DNA of 64,000 nucleotides from Varanus komodoensis. Taxonomy: Eukaryota; Chordata; Lepidosauria; Squamata; Varanidae. Position 1 is the stretch's first letter. The number at the start of each line of letters is the position of its first letter. This document shows, in pieces, positions 1 to 12,700 of this stretch. Location of the stretch: positions 51,166,103 through 51,230,102 of the forward strand of contig NW_025335568.1 in assembly GCF_004798865.1 (NCBI RefSeq), written 5' to 3'. The notes under the pieces were generated by a model that was not told the origin of the DNA, ran no database searches, and saw only the letters and a program-made list of their open reading frames with translations. The translations under genes were made by a program, and so were the position numbers.

Positions 1-239
1 GGGCAGTGGTATCTCTGGATCTTCACTCTCCTCTCCTGGACTGTGCAAAATTGCCTCAATGTCTCTTTTGAAACCAGTGGCCTTCCTCTCCCTTAACTCT
101 CTGCTTTCAGCTCCAGAACGTCTCTGCCAGTGGCCTTCATTTAGCATCACAATTTTAGCTTCACCAAATGTTTCTTGGGCCTCTAAAACATCTTCCTTTC
201 TGCCTTGCCTCCACTCTGTCTGGAAAACAAATATATATT

Positions 240-512
240 CAGGGCTGGCCAGAGATATTTTATGGAATGCGCTCCCCAGAGAGGTCCACCTGGTGCCATC
301 GTTATTTTTTTTTCAGCGCCAGGCCAAGACCTTTTTATTTAAACGTTATTTTAATTAATTGTTAATTTATTGGTTTTAATTTACTGCCTGGATGTTTCCA
401 GTTTTTATATATGTGTATTGTTATTTATTTGTTGGAAGCCGCCCCGAGGCTTATGCAAATGGAGCAGCATACAAGTTTCCCAAATAAATAAATAAATATT
501 TTGCTTCCTGAG
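240..512 (+). mobile_element. LINE 3' end (CR1/L2-like) with AATA-type tail
   Basis: The segment runs from a 'tggaatgcgctccccagagaggtc' type block through an AT-rich 3' UTR to a block reading 'gccgccccgaggcttatgc', then an (AAAT)n tail ending near 509. The same terminal block recurs at 60590-60660, which shows it is a dispersed element. Orientation follows from the A-rich tail. Exact family is from memory of squamate repeats and is uncertain; the 5' boundary is approximate. Confidence 0.55.
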
Positions 513-984
513 GTAAAAAGCAAGATTTGTGGGAAACAAGCCATCCCAACAACCCATGGGTTCTGGTACCAACAATGTGTAGCTATGTCAGTAGAATCCA
601 GCTGACTGACCCCCTCCTGGGTACAGAAAATTGGCTATTGAGCCAGCTGGCAAGAATGGCAAATATCCTTTGTCATTCTTGCCAAGTGGCTCCTGGACAA
701 CTGTCAGTGCCAGACACTCTAAAAGTGCCAAAATGACACTGGAGGGCAACTGGTGCTGGCCCCCCTCCCCACCCTGCTTCTTGCCATGACCATGAGCCAT
801 TCTGGGCTCACTGGGTTTTTTTCATTTTCTCCCTGGAGAGTGTGAAAACAGCCATCTTTCATGATGCCCATTTTGACAGTCCGTGACAGCACCTTCAGAG
901 TGCCCAAGCGACATCTTGGAGGGGCCATCAACAGCTGTTGTAACCTTTAAAATATTGCACAAAGAGCATTGTACAGAAAGCATG

Positions 985-1080
985 GAGAATCACAGAACTG
1001 TAGAACAGTAGAGTTGGAAGGGGCCAAGAAGGCCCTTCGGTCCAACCCCCTGCTCTTACAACACAGCAATTACACCATCC
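985..1080 (-). mobile_element. CR1-like LINE 3' end
   Basis: The plus strand reads as 'cacagaactgtagaacagt' followed by 'agagttggaagggg' and 'tccaaccccctgc'. This is the reverse complement of the conserved 3' terminal region of sauropsid CR1 elements. Only about 95 bases are recognisable, so this is a heavily 5'-truncated old copy. Confidence 0.6.
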
Positions 1081-3229
1081 CAATTACATGGTTCTTCAAA
1101 AAAATGAACTTGTGCAATTGTGAATCGTCACAGTTGTGTTACTGTGGGGATTTGAAACCTCAGCTGGGGCAATGTACTTTTTTGGGGGGGAGGGGGTGCC
1201 CACTGCCATGCTGCACTAGGCACCTACTCTGGACATTGCCCAGAACAGATTCTACATTTTCCCCACCTTTGGTTCCTCAACAGCTGAAGAAAGGTGAGCT
1301 GTCAAAAAAACCCCCAAAGGTGCAAGAGATTTTTGCTTGTGACAAGGGGTGCTGAGATTCACACCCCCTTTGTGGCCAGATCTTCCTCTCTCCACATCCG
1401 GTATCCACATGCTGGTGCACAATTTACACTTTGTCCCAAGCCTCTAAGGTACCTTCCCTTACCTTAGGAATATGTTCCAGTGGCACAGTTCCATATGCTC
1501 CAGTCAAAAACCACTGGTTACCCTACTAAAACCCCCTTTTTAAAAGGACCCACCCAGAGTTTTGCAACCGAGCTGCCAAAACGCCTTTCCCCTGGAAAAA
1601 CTGGCAAAGCACTTTGCTCCTTCTGAGCACCTACAGGCTTGTGTGGGAAAGTGCAAAATGTATACCAGCATGTGGAGTAATGGAGGGGAGATGTTGTGAA
1701 GGAGATGTAAATCACACACGACCTTTTCACAGGCAATGGAGCCTTACCTCCTTGGTTTCTCTTGATAGCTTACCTTTCAAAAGCTGCCAAGAGAAACTGG
1801 GCAGGTGTGTGTGTGTGTGGGGGGGGGGGCAATTTGGCAATGTTCAGATTGGTACCTGCTACAGGCATCCTCCAGGAGATTGTTCCAGCTCTTGCACTCA
1901 TGCAACTGCCAAGGTTGCAATTCTGCAACTAAAATGCTTTTTAAGAATATTAAGGTGATTTTATGCACCTTCATTTGCTCAATAAAGAGGGTTTTAACAG
2001 CCACTTGGGCACTTTGAGGGGCCTGCCAGTGGCTGTCACAAGGGGAACTGAGAAAGCAGACTGCCAAGTTGCCATTGCAATCTCTGGAAAAAGGAGTTAG
2101 AGGGGGAACAGAAAGCCAGAGGAAGCTGAAAATGGCTCAGAATCATGGCATAGAATAGCAGGGGAACTCTGTCTTCCTGAAGAATCCCTGGAATACCCAT
2201 GGGAGGACTGAGTGGGGGAAAGGGCTGAGGCAGGGGCCAACAACCCATGGTGAACCCAGTCATCTCTCAGGCGTACCATGGGTTGCTTGCAAGGAACCAA
2301 CACAATGTGACTTACTGCCAGTGTGGATTGGCATTACTTCTGAATGAGCCCTATGTGTGTGAGAGTGTAAAACTGAGATAGGAGGAGAAGTGGAAGGCAG
2401 TATCCTGGATGCGGCTGATTGGAACCTTGAACAGTATTATTCCATGCTGCAACATTTTGTTGCAGATCACATCTGCAGGGCTATATTCCCAGTTAAAATG
2501 TCCCAGTTGCCTGCCCTGCTGGTAAGATTGTAAGTATGTTTACTTAGAAATAATGAAATGTGGGTGTGACCTGGCCTATCACTGCTTCTTTCTCTGTATA
2601 CATAGGAAATGGAAAACCTTATTTCACTTCTGTGGACATTTCAGTTTTCTTCTACTCTTGCCTATTGTGAATAACAAGTAAAAACAATCAATTAAATCTG
2701 AAAAGAAGAAACAGAAAAACAATGTCCCTCATACTTTGAGGGTTTTTTCTTAAGTGAACTAAAGTTTAAATTTACCACAGTGATTCACAATGCCTTTATT
2801 GCAACATTAATCAGGCTTGGTTCAGTGACTGTAAATATTGTCAAGAAATTACCTTAAGCTTTTGAAACATCCTATTGTATGTAAAGAAAGCCATCCTACA
2901 TTTTGAAAGGTGTAATTCAATTATTGGAAAACTTATTTACTATTTTTTAAAAGAAAGTGGTTTCATGCACAGTATTTCAGAGCCAGCTTAAAACGGTAAA
3001 TGTGGAAAGTCAATACCAGCTAATTGCCAAGGGGAAACAGGGACATTGCTTTAACACAGCAGCTGAAGGCTGACCGAGGAGACATTACAAGCGCCTTGTA
3101 AATAAACTCGCAGAAGTTACTAGCTTGCCTTTTCCTTTCTTTCATTATTATTATTACCACCAGCCTGCCAGGTTTCTCTGCTGAGAGCATGTGGGGCAGA
3201 GCACTCCCTCCTCAATTATCCTGCTCACT

Positions 3230-3600
3230 ACCTTCAGTGGAGTCCCTTGGTATCCACAAATTTGCACCAACTTTAGACACATTTCAGATCCTGAATCAAA
3301 GGGCCTTGTCAGTACTGACCCCACCTCTCTGGAATCAGCTTCCATCTGGGGTTTTTCTGCCCCCTTCTTTTCAAGAAGGCTCTGAAGACCCCCCCCCCAT
3401 TCTTCCTGACATTCCCATAATCTGTGGTCTGCAAGGCTTTGTTGGCATAATTTATTTTTCATAGTTTAAATAGCATTTCATTAATATTTATTGCCTATTT
3501 GTATATTTTTGTATGGTTTTTATTCTCTGTAATACCTTGAGAAATATTGATTCTTAAAAGCAGCCTAGATTGTCCCTGAAGTGGTCTGAAGTATTCTGTT
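3230..3600 (+). mobile_element. Degenerate LINE 3' UTR fragment
   Basis: A block resembling 'ctctggaatcagcttcc', then 'tcaagaaggctctgaagacc' and an AT-rich stretch ending in a 'gagaaatattgattcttaaa' region, follows the order seen in the 3' ends of CR1/L2-like LINEs elsewhere in the window. The copy is old; limits are approximate and the family call is tentative. Confidence 0.4.
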
Positions 3601-5784
3601 TCAGAAAGACAAAGTGATTTAAACATGGATAAATTTCACCTACCATAATACTACTACTAATAATAATAGTAATAATCCTTCCATAAGAGGAGAACTCAAG
3701 ACAAAGGGGAGGGAGAGGAAGTTGCTGTCATTTTGTGACTGACAGCTTAATCTTTCATCCGGGGAATTACTTTAACAGCATTCTTTTTACTTCCAGTCAC
3801 AGTGCTCTTTGGAGAGGCATAGTAGGAATTTATCAGAGTTTGTTCTTGTGTTTCCTCTGAATTTTGCAATTGTATGTCTTTGGCAGGTCTTTCAGTAAAA
3901 TCTTGAAAGATGCAGTAACTGGGAGGTAAATATACCCGGGGAAACTTGCTCAGTGATAGATCTGTGATCCGTGATCGTTCCTCCACATATACAATTTGCC
4001 ACTTGGCATTCCAGTTATGAAGCAATGGACCAGAGTCAAGCTCCAGCAACAGTTCCTTCCCATCTGCTAGTGCAGAGAGGGTGGGATGCCACCTCCATAG
4101 CACAATGGGTGCATTTTCTTCCTTCTTACAGAAAAGAAAGGAGGCACAGCTCCAAAAAGAGAAATAAGTTAGAAATATCCATAAATTAGCACACCCTTTA
4201 GAAATAATATAATTTAAATAAAAAGGGGGAGCTCTCAGCATGGGAGATGTGTAGGACCAGATAACCTGTGGTGCATCAACCCATTGGTGGTGGAGGCAAC
4301 CATTCTTAGGGTTCTGTATCTTGCAGCTGGAATGGCTTGGACTTCCCTTCAAATGAAGCAGTTGAAGTTGCCCATTTGGCCTACATGCTTCAGCATCTTC
4401 TGTGGGAACTGCCCACTTCCCTCTCTGAGTCCAGTCCCTAGGCTTGGAGACTTCTGACAGGTGATCTGTGACAAGGACTCTCCCTGGAGTAAGTCCCTTT
4501 AGACTCAATGGGACATACTTCTAAGTAGACCCATCCGGGTTTATGCTGTCGCTTCTTCTTCTAGGCCACTCAAAGGGCCTAATCTGGACAGCAGTGCAGG
4601 GCACTATAAGCCTTCTTCTTGTGCCCCAGGTGCATGCTTTGATGGGTAGGTACTGTTTCCACAAGAAAAATAACCTGGCAGCCCCTCGCTCATTGGAATT
4701 CACTGCTGAGTGCTAGTTTAGTGTGGGTACTGGAAGCCTCATCTTTCATAGCCCCAGTGAGAAAAGTAACAAGCACTTTGGGTTGTCTCAAAATTAGATA
4801 TTCCTTTCAAAGAAGCAAGCAAGCAAACAAACAAAAAGTATACTTTAGTAAATCAACAGAAAAAGCTAAAAGTGTATTAGGCTTTTCTCCTGGGAAACAT
4901 AAGCTCTTGTAATGGAGTGTATATTACACTAAAAGCTCTAATGAGATCCAAATTGCAGCCTCCATTCATATATAATGTATGCATTTGCCACCTTTAACCA
5001 CGGGGTGCTATGAAGTCAAACATATGGGTCTGTCATATGGCTTCAGACAGAGGGGATATATTCTAGCCAGGCCCGGGGGGGCTGTTTGCCTGGGTTCACA
5101 CAGCCTGCACAAATTACCTCAAGTCTATTTCCCAGCCCCCTGAGTGTCCATGGGTGACAATGGAGGCTCTCCCCTGCCCCAGATTAACTGCCATGCAGGG
5201 CTGATTTTCAAGAAGGATCTAGCTGGGGAGGGAAGGATTATCCCTCCTCTCCCTGTATGCTGTGCCCTCCCAAATCCACCCCCCTTTACAACATGGGGGA
5301 AATCATGATTCCGTTGATAAAGGCAGGTGATTATTCTGAAAGTGGGACATCAGTGAGAAACACACAAAGGGACATGAGTGTATTCCTGCTGCATTTCTAA
5401 GGAATAGAGAGGAAATACTCCAGTTTGGGATGATCATTATCACCATCTGCTTCCATCTGTCCTCTGAGGATCATCAAGCTGAATACAATCAGTTATGCCT
5501 CATTAACAACTTATTTCATTGTATTACTGTCCTGGGACTTTTAGTGAAGCTTTAAATAAATAAATATTCCATGCATTCCATTCTGGTTCTGGAAGTTCAG
5601 AACTGGCCCTCAGAGCTCTGGCAGTTGTAGTATGTTTGAATGAATAAATATAAATATAGACCAACAATGAATGCCCTTAAAAATATCCAGAAATTGTGAA
5701 AACACAGTTCTCATGGCTGGTAGGCTCCAAGTAGCAGGCTACATGTAAGTTATGGAACAGCGAGGAGAGAGGTCATATGGAAGT

Positions 5785-5940
5785 GGACCAGGCCATGGTC
5801 AGAAGGCACATGAGCCAGCCAAGTGGCTGAAGCTAATCAGGTCTGGATCTGGTCAGCACTTGGAGGGGAGACCGTGCAGGAACCGCATATGACCACTTTG
5901 AGTTGCTTGATGGAAGAAAGGGAGGGTGTAGATGTACCAA
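5785..5940 (+). mobile_element. 5S rRNA-derived SINE (5S-Sauria type)
   Basis: The segment contains degenerate versions of the internal promoter of 5S rRNA genes: an A-box-like 'gaagctaatcaggtctgg' near 5829-5846, an intermediate-element-like 'atctggtcag', and a C-box-like 'gcacttggaggggagacc' at 5856-5873. Their order and spacing match 5S rRNA, but the upstream part is diverged and the downstream part is not 5S. That is the structure of a 5S-derived SINE rather than a 5S gene. Such SINEs are known from squamates. The 3' boundary is uncertain. Confidence 0.65.
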
Positions 5941-6228
5941 GTAAGTCTGGAATCGCTAAAGTGATCAATTATCATGTGGATCAACTCTCGGTCCTAGCTG
6001 GGAACTCGGCCTGACAAGTGGGTTATATGTGGGTGCTCCACTAAAATGTTTCAGTGTGGATTGCTCCTGTTCAGGTTACCAGCATTCCTTCTCCTAAGAT
6101 GCTTCCATTTAGCATCTTGCTAGTTTTCTGTCCTGTTCCTTCCAACAGTCAGCCAATCAGCCACTGAGCATACTCCCTCTTCACTGAGCTGTGTTTGAGC
6201 CCCTCACCCGAATAGCAGCCCCTAGATT

Positions 6229-6243
6229 CCCCCCCCCCCCCCC
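6229..6243. repeat. Poly(C) tract
   Basis: Fifteen consecutive cytosines, visible directly. A likely site of sequencing or assembly length error. Confidence 0.95.
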
Positions 6244-7129
6244 ATAACACTGCAACTGTATTGGCAGCCCAACCACAACCACCAATCTAGAAAGAGCTGC
6301 AGTGGATCCAAGATTGTTTCTGGACTCAATTCTAAATGTTATCTAAAAGCCTAAATAGCCTATGTCCCAAAGGACCATGATCTCCTGAATGAACCTACCA
6401 GTTAATTACGATTGCCTTCTAAGGAATTGCTGCTTCGTGCCCCTTTCCCATCTGAAATATAGGAGGAGTCTTCCTGGGCCAGAGGATATTTCATGATGGC
6501 ACCAAAGCTCTGGACTTTTCTCTCATGTTTGCTGCTGATGGAATATTTTTATGCATTCTAAAAATGTTACTTTTCTTTAGTCTGTTCTCTGTATTTGCAC
6601 AGTATGGCAGGGCATAGAGATTGGGTAGGATTCAGTGGTAGCCATCTCCAGTGGAAGAGAAACTGCCAGCAGAATGGATTTTGCCTCCTACCTACAGGCA
6701 TCTCACATTCCCAGTTCTTTTCTGGATGGTTTGGAGACTATTTGGACCAAATCTGGGACTTTGGTGAGGAGCTGCTTTGTCAAGGAGAGTAAAGGAAAGG
6801 AGTTTTGGGGGTTTTTGTATGACATTGGCCTCATTAACAATAAAACGATTTTCTCCAGCTGTGGTACAGTTAGGGTGGCCAGGTTCTGAATCAGTCCTTG
6901 TAGCTGTTCCAAGTAATGTGAAGCTGACATCATTTAGCTCCGTGCCAATGAAAGCTTCTGTTTCTGATTGCTGCATGTTCTGTTTTTAGTAGAGACTCAG
7001 CAGCAGATACAATGGCACTTTTGCAATGCATGGATGATTAACATTTAAAAGAGGGCAAACCATTTAATTCTGCTACCCCAGAAGGTAAGACTAAATTTAA
7101 TAGATTTGAGTTACAAAGCAGATTTGGGT

Positions 7130-7570
7130 TGAACTTTAGGAGGAACATCTTGATGGAAAGAACAGTCAAACAGCCATTGTCAAACTGTTATTTCCATAAG
7201 GATTTTCTCCTAAAGGTCAGCCAAAATCTTCCTTGTCACTTAAATTTAGCCCTGTCTTCTGAGGAAACAAAAATCAAGTGTTTTGTCCTCTTTTAAATGT
7301 TCCTCATTCAGGCATTTGAAAAGCACCTTCACATCTGCCCCCATGTCCCTCTCTTCCAGTTTCTTTGACATCCATTTTTTAAAGAAAAAGCCCACATTCT
7401 TTTTGTTCCAGATATGGAGAGCTTTGAAAATCTTTGAAAAACTGAAATGAAGTTTTCATCCGTCCCTAGATGTGGATACTTGGACTCTGGATTTCTTGCA
7501 CCAAGCAGGGGGCTGGAGTAGAGGGCCTATACAGCCACCTCCAACTCTGCGATGGGAGTGGCAGAGGCAG
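7130..7570 (+). mobile_element. CR1-like LINE 3' fragment(s)
   Basis: 'gttgaactttaggaggaaca' near 7130 and 'ttcttgcaccaagcaggg' with 'cctccaactctgcgatg' near 7490-7556 match, in order, parts of the conserved CR1 3' end. The intervening part, including a 'cacatctgcccccatgtccc' block that looks opposite in orientation, is diverged and may be a second fragment. Confidence 0.45.
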
Positions 7571-8019
7571 CTGGCAAGTTCAGGCACAGGATGGGAAGAG
7601 TTTCCCTTTATTATCCATCTTCTGCAGCAGCTTCATTCCCTCCAAATTAGAAAAAGAACTTGATGGGATTTAAAACTCATCCTACCAGTCGGGGATTGGG
7701 CATGGATGCCTTGAACAGCAGCCAGGGCCAATAAGACACTCTAATGAATAGAAGATTAAGATACATACAGAGAGACATATATCAGAAATATAATTGCCTG
7801 AACTGGTGGTGTATAGAAGTAGGATAGGCTTCAGCAAAAATTATAGTTCACTGAAAATCTATTTCCTTATCTAACCCAGCCTATTTAAAAGGAACAGGGA
7901 TGAATTACAGTAATAGAGATACAAGGAAGTCAGATAGCTGTTGGCTCTAGTTCCTTTACCATCCAGTCCTAACTAGCACATGCACACAGTAGTAATGGCC
8001 ACTGCTCAAATTAATGGAA

Positions 8020-8370
8020 GGTAAGGCTATCAATGGCTACCCGTCCTGATTGTTACATGCAATCTCCAGTATCAGAAGCAGTGCGCTTATGCGCTGGAAC
8101 ATGGCTGGGAGCTGTTGATGTTGCCATTACGCTTTGCCTGTGAGCAGCTGCTTGGAGACTGTGTGAACAGAACACCTAAGGGTGACACATTCACATACAG
8201 ATTGCCCAGTTGGTGAGCATGCTTAGTGGCAACCGCATGCTGAATGCCTGTCCGGATGGGAGCAAATGAAAACTGGGGTGGGGACAGTGGAATGGAGTGT
8301 CCTGGAAGAGCGAGAGTGGGCTGAACCCCTGCACAGGAGCATTCTGTTTGGCAACATTTTGCTGTAGCTC
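8020..8370 (+). mobile_element. CR1-like LINE 3' fragment
   Basis: 'aaggctatcaatggctac', then 'tccagtatcagaagcagt', 'gctggaacatggctggga' and 'actgtgtgaacagaac' occur in the same order as in the copies at 38040-38260, 39390-39790 and 48207-48410. They therefore belong to one LINE family end. The copy is old and its limits approximate. Confidence 0.55.
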
Positions 8371-8779
8371 CCACTCTGTCTCTTAGAAGGCTCCTAAGCC
8401 TTTAAACACGACTTGATATTTTGGAATAAAATAAAATTGGTGAACCTTTCATTAACATAGTAGCATGTGATAAAGGAAACTATAGGTCTGAAATATTGAC
8501 TTACGAGGTTGCTGTTAAAGGCACAGGAGCAGAGCTATTGAAAAAATTGACAGCCCTGTTTCTAATTTTAACTCCCAACATTTTCATGTTGCATAATCTA
8601 CTGGAGGTATGGTTTCTTGTGATCAGATGTGGTGCTTACGTATTACTAATTGTACCTACCTTAGAGATACATTGATCTAGTTTCTTTAAGTACAGCCTGT
8701 TCTTTATTGGAGAAACATTGGGTTCTGTGCATGCTGTACAGTGACTGATTTGATCTTGGTGCACAGATATGGAGAATAA

Positions 8780-8784
8780 ATCAC

Positions 8785-8819
<35 letters not shown>
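8780..8819. repeat. (ATC)n microsatellite
   Basis: About thirteen near-perfect trinucleotide units read 'cat/atc'. The reverse strand encodes a meaningless poly-Asp run. Confidence 0.97.
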
Positions 8820-9619
8820 AGAGTCACTTTTGAAGCAGCTTATTGTATGTCATGAAACTTCTACAGACTCCCATACACCTCCTAAAAACAATCTTCTCAT
8901 AATGAATCACACCTAACAGGGTATTGATGAAGATCTGTGGTTTGAAAATAGCAGTACATTTTAATGCTGCAATCAGTGAAAAAATGATTGCTACCCTTGA
9001 GCTTAATTGGCAGTCTTTAAGAGCCATGCACTGAAGGGGAATAGGTTTGGCTTTCTCCTCTCTGCATTCTCATGAGAGGACCAGAAGTTACGATTCTGTG
9101 TGCATGACACAGGGATGGCCCAAGACATTTTGCTGCCTGATTTGAAGGACAAAATAGCACCTTCTGTTCCACATACATAAACCAAAGTGGCAGTTTGCCA
9201 TTGGTGATTGACACAATTTTTCTCATAATGGAGGACAGCAAGCTTCAGTGGGATAGAACAGGCTGCATAATGCGTAAAGCTCTGTCCTGAAGCGCTTCAT
9301 GGCCACTCTCCATCCCTCGGGAACTGCTGCCTGAGGCAACTGCTTCACTTTGCTCATGACAGAGTGGCCCTGGCTTGACAAATTAGCTGTTTCTGTGGCT
9401 GTGCAGTATCAGAACCAATGGAACTGGCTCAGTCACAGACGTCAACTCAGGTGCAAAAAGTAAATATTCTCTCATGTGTACATGTGCTCGACCCAGGTCA
9501 ATGCTTTGGCTCAACCATCTTCAACCTGACATCCTCCAGATACCCTACAATACATGGCTAGCTGGGGGATGCTGTAAGTTGCAGTGCAACAAAAGGCACC
9601 AGGTTGGGAGAGGTTGCTT

Positions 9620-9790
9620 TAGAAACATAGAAACAGAGCGAGTCAGAAGGGTCTTCCTGGGCCATCTAGTCTGACCCCCGGCTCCAGCCGGCTGCACTCA
9701 CGACATGCCTACCATGTGCATGTCCAGCCTATCTTTGAACACCCTTTCAAACACCCTCTGAACAGCTTTAGAGGATAGGAAAACTAGGTA
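9620..9790 (-). mobile_element. CR1-like LINE 3' fragment
   Basis: The plus strand begins 'agaaacatagaaacagagcg' and 'gggccatctagtctgacccc', the reverse-complement signature of a CR1-like 3' end. A diverged part with 'ccagcctatctttgaacacc' follows. Limits are approximate. Confidence 0.5.
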
Positions 9791-12700
9791 ACACTGTGAC
9801 TGTTTGTATAGCATGTTACAGGATTCTGGACAATTCTCAATTCCCAGTCAGCCTGTCTGACTAATGCACAAATCTGCAAATGCATTATTGACTTATCCAC
9901 ATATAGTGTTACTAGGCGCACACCTGAAAATCTTTATCCTGAAGGGACTCAATTATTCCTGTTTTCACTTATGCATATATGAGGTTAATACTTGCTCAGT
10001 TTGTGGTCAAAATAAATTGGATTTTTATATATACGTAGGTGTTGTTCAATCATTAAGGAGCAAGTCATTTTTAATTACCACTTTCCCAAAAAGTAAGAAT
10101 TGCACATTCCGTGCATCATCATTATCCATGCCCATTTTCCTGGGAATATTAACTATTTGTGAATACAACCTTCTGGCTTTAACATGGGGTAGTCATTGTG
10201 TTATTCATGTTCTCCCTTTCTTTTGACTTTGCAATTATTAACTGGCTTAAGGGTTTCTGCTGCATTTGTCTTGCCCACTCAGCTGATTATTAATCAGTCA
10301 ATGTTCTCAGCCCAAACGCTGCCTTAATTTTGCACAAGAAAAATGTGACTAGCTTTATGTGACTAGGTAGCAATCAGAACTCAGCTTCTTATAGATTTTT
10401 ATACTGAAGCCCATTAAAACAGAGAAAAGCTTCCTGCTGGCTGAGCCCCTGTAAAGTGAATGCATATTAATGGAAAATCTATGTTCAAGGTACTTAGTGT
10501 GGTAGAACGTTGTTTAGAAATGCAGGCATTAAAATTCCACCAATGCAAAAGAAACATGGGGTGTAGCTGAGAAACCCTCGGCGGAAAAGATTAGGTACAT
10601 AGTTTCATCCCGTCAATAGAAATGGCAGATCTTTTTCCAGCCTCCTGGAATTTCCATAATTTAGCATGTATTCTACCAGCACCAGGTTTGGGAGGGCTCT
10701 TGGACAAGGCACGCTCAATGTGCCTCCTCCATCAGAGAGTCCCCCTTCTCATCACCACTGCCACCAACTGCTCCTGCTCCTCGTCCTTCTCCTCATTGGT
10801 ACCACTTGCTTGCTTGACAGGCAGAGGCCCATGGAGTAAGCGCGCAGCAGCATCTACAGCTTTTCCTCCTCACATCTGTGCTGACTTGGTTAAAGTGAAA
10901 GACAAGTGAATCAGCAGGCCAAGTTGCAATGGCGGAGAGGAAGAGCAGCTCTAGATAAGTGGTTCCCAGCCTTTGCTATGTTTAGGAATTTCAAAAATTG
11001 AGGTATGCATCACTACAGAAATCAGGACCACTGCTTGGCCACCACCTGTCAGATTTTAGACTGTGGCTCTTAGGCCGTTTCTTATTTACAATACTTTTGT
11101 TTCATGTCTGTTGCATATCACAACAACTCTTTGCTAGGGGCTGGTCAAAAATAGCTAGTTGCTGGCAAAGCAATACAGCTAATGTTTCTTTTAAACATGT
11201 GTTCTCTGAGGTTGATTTCTGTATGTGGAGATTCGACCAGCATGAGGGAACAAGGTGAGGTCTCTGTATCTGGAGTCCCAGCTCTGCAGTAAAGGACCTT
11301 GGAGCTGGAATTCTGAATAATCTTGTGGCTCCCTAGGCAGGTCAAGAAGCCACAGGACCAAGCATTGTAGGCTGTGGAGAAATGTGTTCAAGAAATTGTT
11401 ATTTTAATCATGTCAGGAGTTTTATACACAATGTATACCTAGAAAATCCTAATTAAGCAAACAAGCATTTACCTCTGAATGATTGTGCATACTGTCTTGC
11501 ACATGGCATTGTGATTAAGGATACAGTACTACAAGTGGACCCTGCAATAAAATTGTTGCAGTATGAAATACTACTCCAGGATTCCAGTCACACCAAGCCT
11601 TCTTTCTAGATATACCCTCTGCCTCCCTCTGAAGAATACTTAGTGTTCTGATGCTGATAAAAATACTCTGGCTGTTTTTGGTCCCCTTCTCCCAAAATGA
11701 TCTCTTTTCCTTCTGCAACCCCTTAAGTTCTGCCTTGCATTCTGATACCTTTTTTTTCTTATTAGCTCCACAGTAACTACATAGCTCTTGTAATTCAGCA
11801 CTGGAATGCACTATTGCCATATATAATAAGAACTTTTGTATGGAACCACAGTTATAATTGCATTTCTAGCAGAATAACACCACTTCAGTAGCACTGCTGG
11901 ATGCTAGCAAGCAAATGATCAAAGTCTTGAAGTTCTTGTAAAGACACCTGTTTGAACCGAACAGATATAGATAGCCAGTGTTTCATAGAATGTTGCAAAG
12001 AATGTTCATTTCATCTTCTAAGAATACTTTGTGTGTGCCAATGAAGTGTTCTCAGGATTAACGGGAAGGCTCATTTTAATTAGTGGGCATGTTTCTATCT
12101 ATATTTTATTACAGAGGCTCAGTCCAGTCTTTTCAGACATCCTGAGCACATGAAGTAGATAAACCAATGTTCAACGATTGCCTCAGGGTATCTAACAGTT
12201 TATTCAAATATTCATTCACACTCCAAATTATTATGATCATTTTCCTATTGCTTTGTAAGTGGCATTTTTGAGAAAAGGCCCGAGACAAGGCAAAATGGCT
12301 CAGTCTGCCCTTTGCTTTTTCAGCTTGTATGCAGGGAAAATGTTTGGCTATAACAGGTGATCCATGATGAACTTCTGGCCAGATCTTCCAAATGCCCATT
12401 TGGCCTTCAAACAAAATTGGAATGACCTGACAGGCAGTGATGAACTTCAGTAATTTTAGACATCTTTAGATGCTAATGTGCATTGATTCTCTCCACGTGT
12501 ATGTGATACACCAGCCCTGCTGCACTCACTCTGCTGGGCAGGTTCCTGGAGTTGTACCACAAACATCCTGCCCTGGTGGCTCCATTGGTATGTTGTTCTC
12601 TGGACCACGTCCAGCATGATTATATATAACCACAGTGAAACAAGGCAAAGTCATCTATATTTGTGGTGCAGGTAAAAAGCATGCTTTTCTCATGAACAGA

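Noticed and set aside
5785-5940. A functional 5S rRNA gene
   Set aside because: The C-box-like and A-box-like blocks are mutated, the 5' third is unrelated, and there is no T-run terminator at the right distance; a 5S-derived SINE explains it better.
8636-8827. Minus-strand frame with a poly-Asp run
   Set aside because: The Asp run is the translation of the (ATC)n microsatellite.
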